Part shown: piece after piece, positions 5,133-5,605 of the stretch
How positions within the stretch are numbered: the first letter of the stretch is position 1
How the letters are laid out: each line of letters begins with the position of its first letter
NCBI GenBank assembly: GCA_964614645.1
Contig: CAZTMA010000214.1
Location: 1-5,605 of the forward strand
Length of the DNA stretch: 5,605 bases
Origin: MWBF01 sp964614645
GTDB lineage: Bacteria > Chloroflexota > Anaerolineae > CG2-30-64-16
Direction of reading: 5' to 3'
Notes under the pieces: model-generated
Told to the model about the DNA's origin: nothing
The model's input: the letters and a program-made list of their open reading frames with translations, nothing else
Databases searched by the model: none
Position numbers and translations under genes: made by a program

Positions 5133-5468
5133 ATGCCTTACTTCTACGATGCGAGCCAGCGCACTACGCGCGAGAACATCCCCGGCGTGACGCTGCGGAC
5201 CTTCTGGGGCGAGAAGATGCTGCTGGCGCTGATCGACCTGGCGCCGGGTGCGGTCATTCCGCCGCACAGCCACCCGCACGAGCAGGCCGGCACGCTCGTC
5301 TCCGGCGAGATGGAGATGACGGTGGGCGGCGAGACGCGCACCGTGCGCGTGGGCGATGTGTACATCGTGCCCGGCGACATGGTGCACAGCGTGGCCGTCG
5401 GCCCCGCGGGGGCGCAGGCGGTCGAGGTCTTTGCGCCTGCGCGGGAGGAGTACAAGTTTCCGGACTGA
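5133..5468 (+). CDS. single-domain cupin protein
   Basis: A 111-residue beta-barrel protein. Cupin motif 1 is PGAVIPPHSHPHEQAGTLVSGE, with probable metal ligands His45, His47 and Glu50 or Gln51 (His49 also nearby). Motif 2 is GDVYIVPGDMVHS, with His85 as the remaining ligand. The barrel is a complete small cupin of normal length and ends in the usual acidic and aromatic tail (FAPAREEYKF). The perfect AGGAGG at 5123-5128 is one base from the ATG at 5130 and four from the ATG at 5133, so the second ATG is preferred. It probably binds a divalent metal in the cytosol. It could be a small-molecule-binding or isomerase/dioxygenase-like protein; the sequence does not give the reaction. It follows the PAS gene by 85 bases with no clear terminator or convincing promoter between, so co-transcription is possible. 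Confidence 0.88.
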   Translation: MPYFYDASQRTTRENIPGVTLRTFWGEKMLLALIDLAPGAVIPPHSHPHEQAGTLVSGEMEMTVGGETRTVRVGDVYIVPGDMVHSVAVGPAGAQAVEVFAPAREEYKFPD

Positions 5469-5487
5469 GAGCGCCTGGGTTCCCGAT

Positions 5488-5516
5488 TTGACCAAAACAG
5501 CCATTCGGCATAAAAT
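5488..5516 (+). promoter_or_regulatory. sigma-70-like promoter of tRNA-Lys
   Basis: TTGACC (5488-5493), a 17-base spacer and TAAAAT (5511-5516) each differ from consensus at one base. The predicted start near 5523 is about seven bases before the mature tRNA 5' end, so this is a dedicated tRNA promoter. It begins 19 bases after the cupin stop. Confidence 0.8.
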
Positions 5517-5529
5517 AATCGACGTAATT

Positions 5530-5602
5530 GGGTCGCTAGCTCAATTGGCAGAGCATCTGACTCTTAATCAGAGGGTTCAGGGTTCGAGTCCCTGGCGACT
5601 CA
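5530..5602 (+). tRNA. tRNA-Lys (anticodon CTT)
   Basis: A complete 73-base cloverleaf. The acceptor stem is 5530-5536 with 5595-5601 (one G-T pair), with discriminator A at 5602. The D stem GCTC/GAGC is 5539-5542 with 5551-5554. The anticodon stem TCTGA/TCAGA is 5556-5560 with 5568-5572, and the loop CTCTTAA places anticodon CTT at 5563-5565, reading AAG. The variable loop is GGGTT. The T arm CAGGG-TTCGAGT-CCCTG is 5578-5594. The 3' CCA is not encoded (the next bases are TAC), so it must be added by nucleotidyltransferase. Confidence 0.97.
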
Positions 5603-5605
5603 TAC

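Overview
The window is GC-rich bacterial DNA of about two-thirds G+C by eye. Gene spacing is short, two genes appear to start at TTG behind an AGGGAG ribosome-binding site, and the tRNA has no encoded CCA. Together with the style of the proteins this suggests a Chloroflexota (Anaerolineae-like) genome. That assignment is inference, not proven. A run of ten Ns at 3261-3270 shows this is a draft or metagenome scaffold.

Layout. (1) 3-508, + strand: the tail of an unidentified gene, translationally coupled through an ATGA overlap to a small two-helix membrane protein. (2) 533-1267, - strand: a histidine-phosphatase-superfamily enzyme, convergent with the membrane protein. (3) 1311-1405: a REP-like long hairpin plus a degraded extra arm. 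(4) 1417-2673, - strand: rsgA, the circularly permuted ribosome-assembly GTPase, with an unusually long N-terminal extension. (5) 2674-3023: a complex leader upstream of rsgA. Read on the - strand it has a strong sigma-70-like promoter, a 27-codon small ORF with an excellent Shine-Dalgarno, an 11-bp tandem repeat, two near-identical intrinsic-terminator hairpins, then the rsgA ribosome-binding site. (6) 3140-5468, + strand: an Eis-like GNAT acetyltransferase interrupted by the assembly gap, a PAS-domain sensor protein 11 bases downstream, and a single-domain cupin. (7) 5488-5602: a near-consensus promoter and a complete tRNA-Lys(CTT).

The genes do not form one pathway. rsgA and the tRNA are translation housekeeping genes. 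The acetyltransferase and PAS gene look co-transcribed, with the cupin possibly in the same unit. The two signals most worth following are the rsgA leader (small ORF plus twin terminators, possibly attenuation) and the sequence on either side of the N gap. There both contig ends encode the same stretch of the acetyltransferase at about 72% identity, which indicates a strain chimera or collapsed tandem paralogues. I did not find a clearly new multi-gene system.
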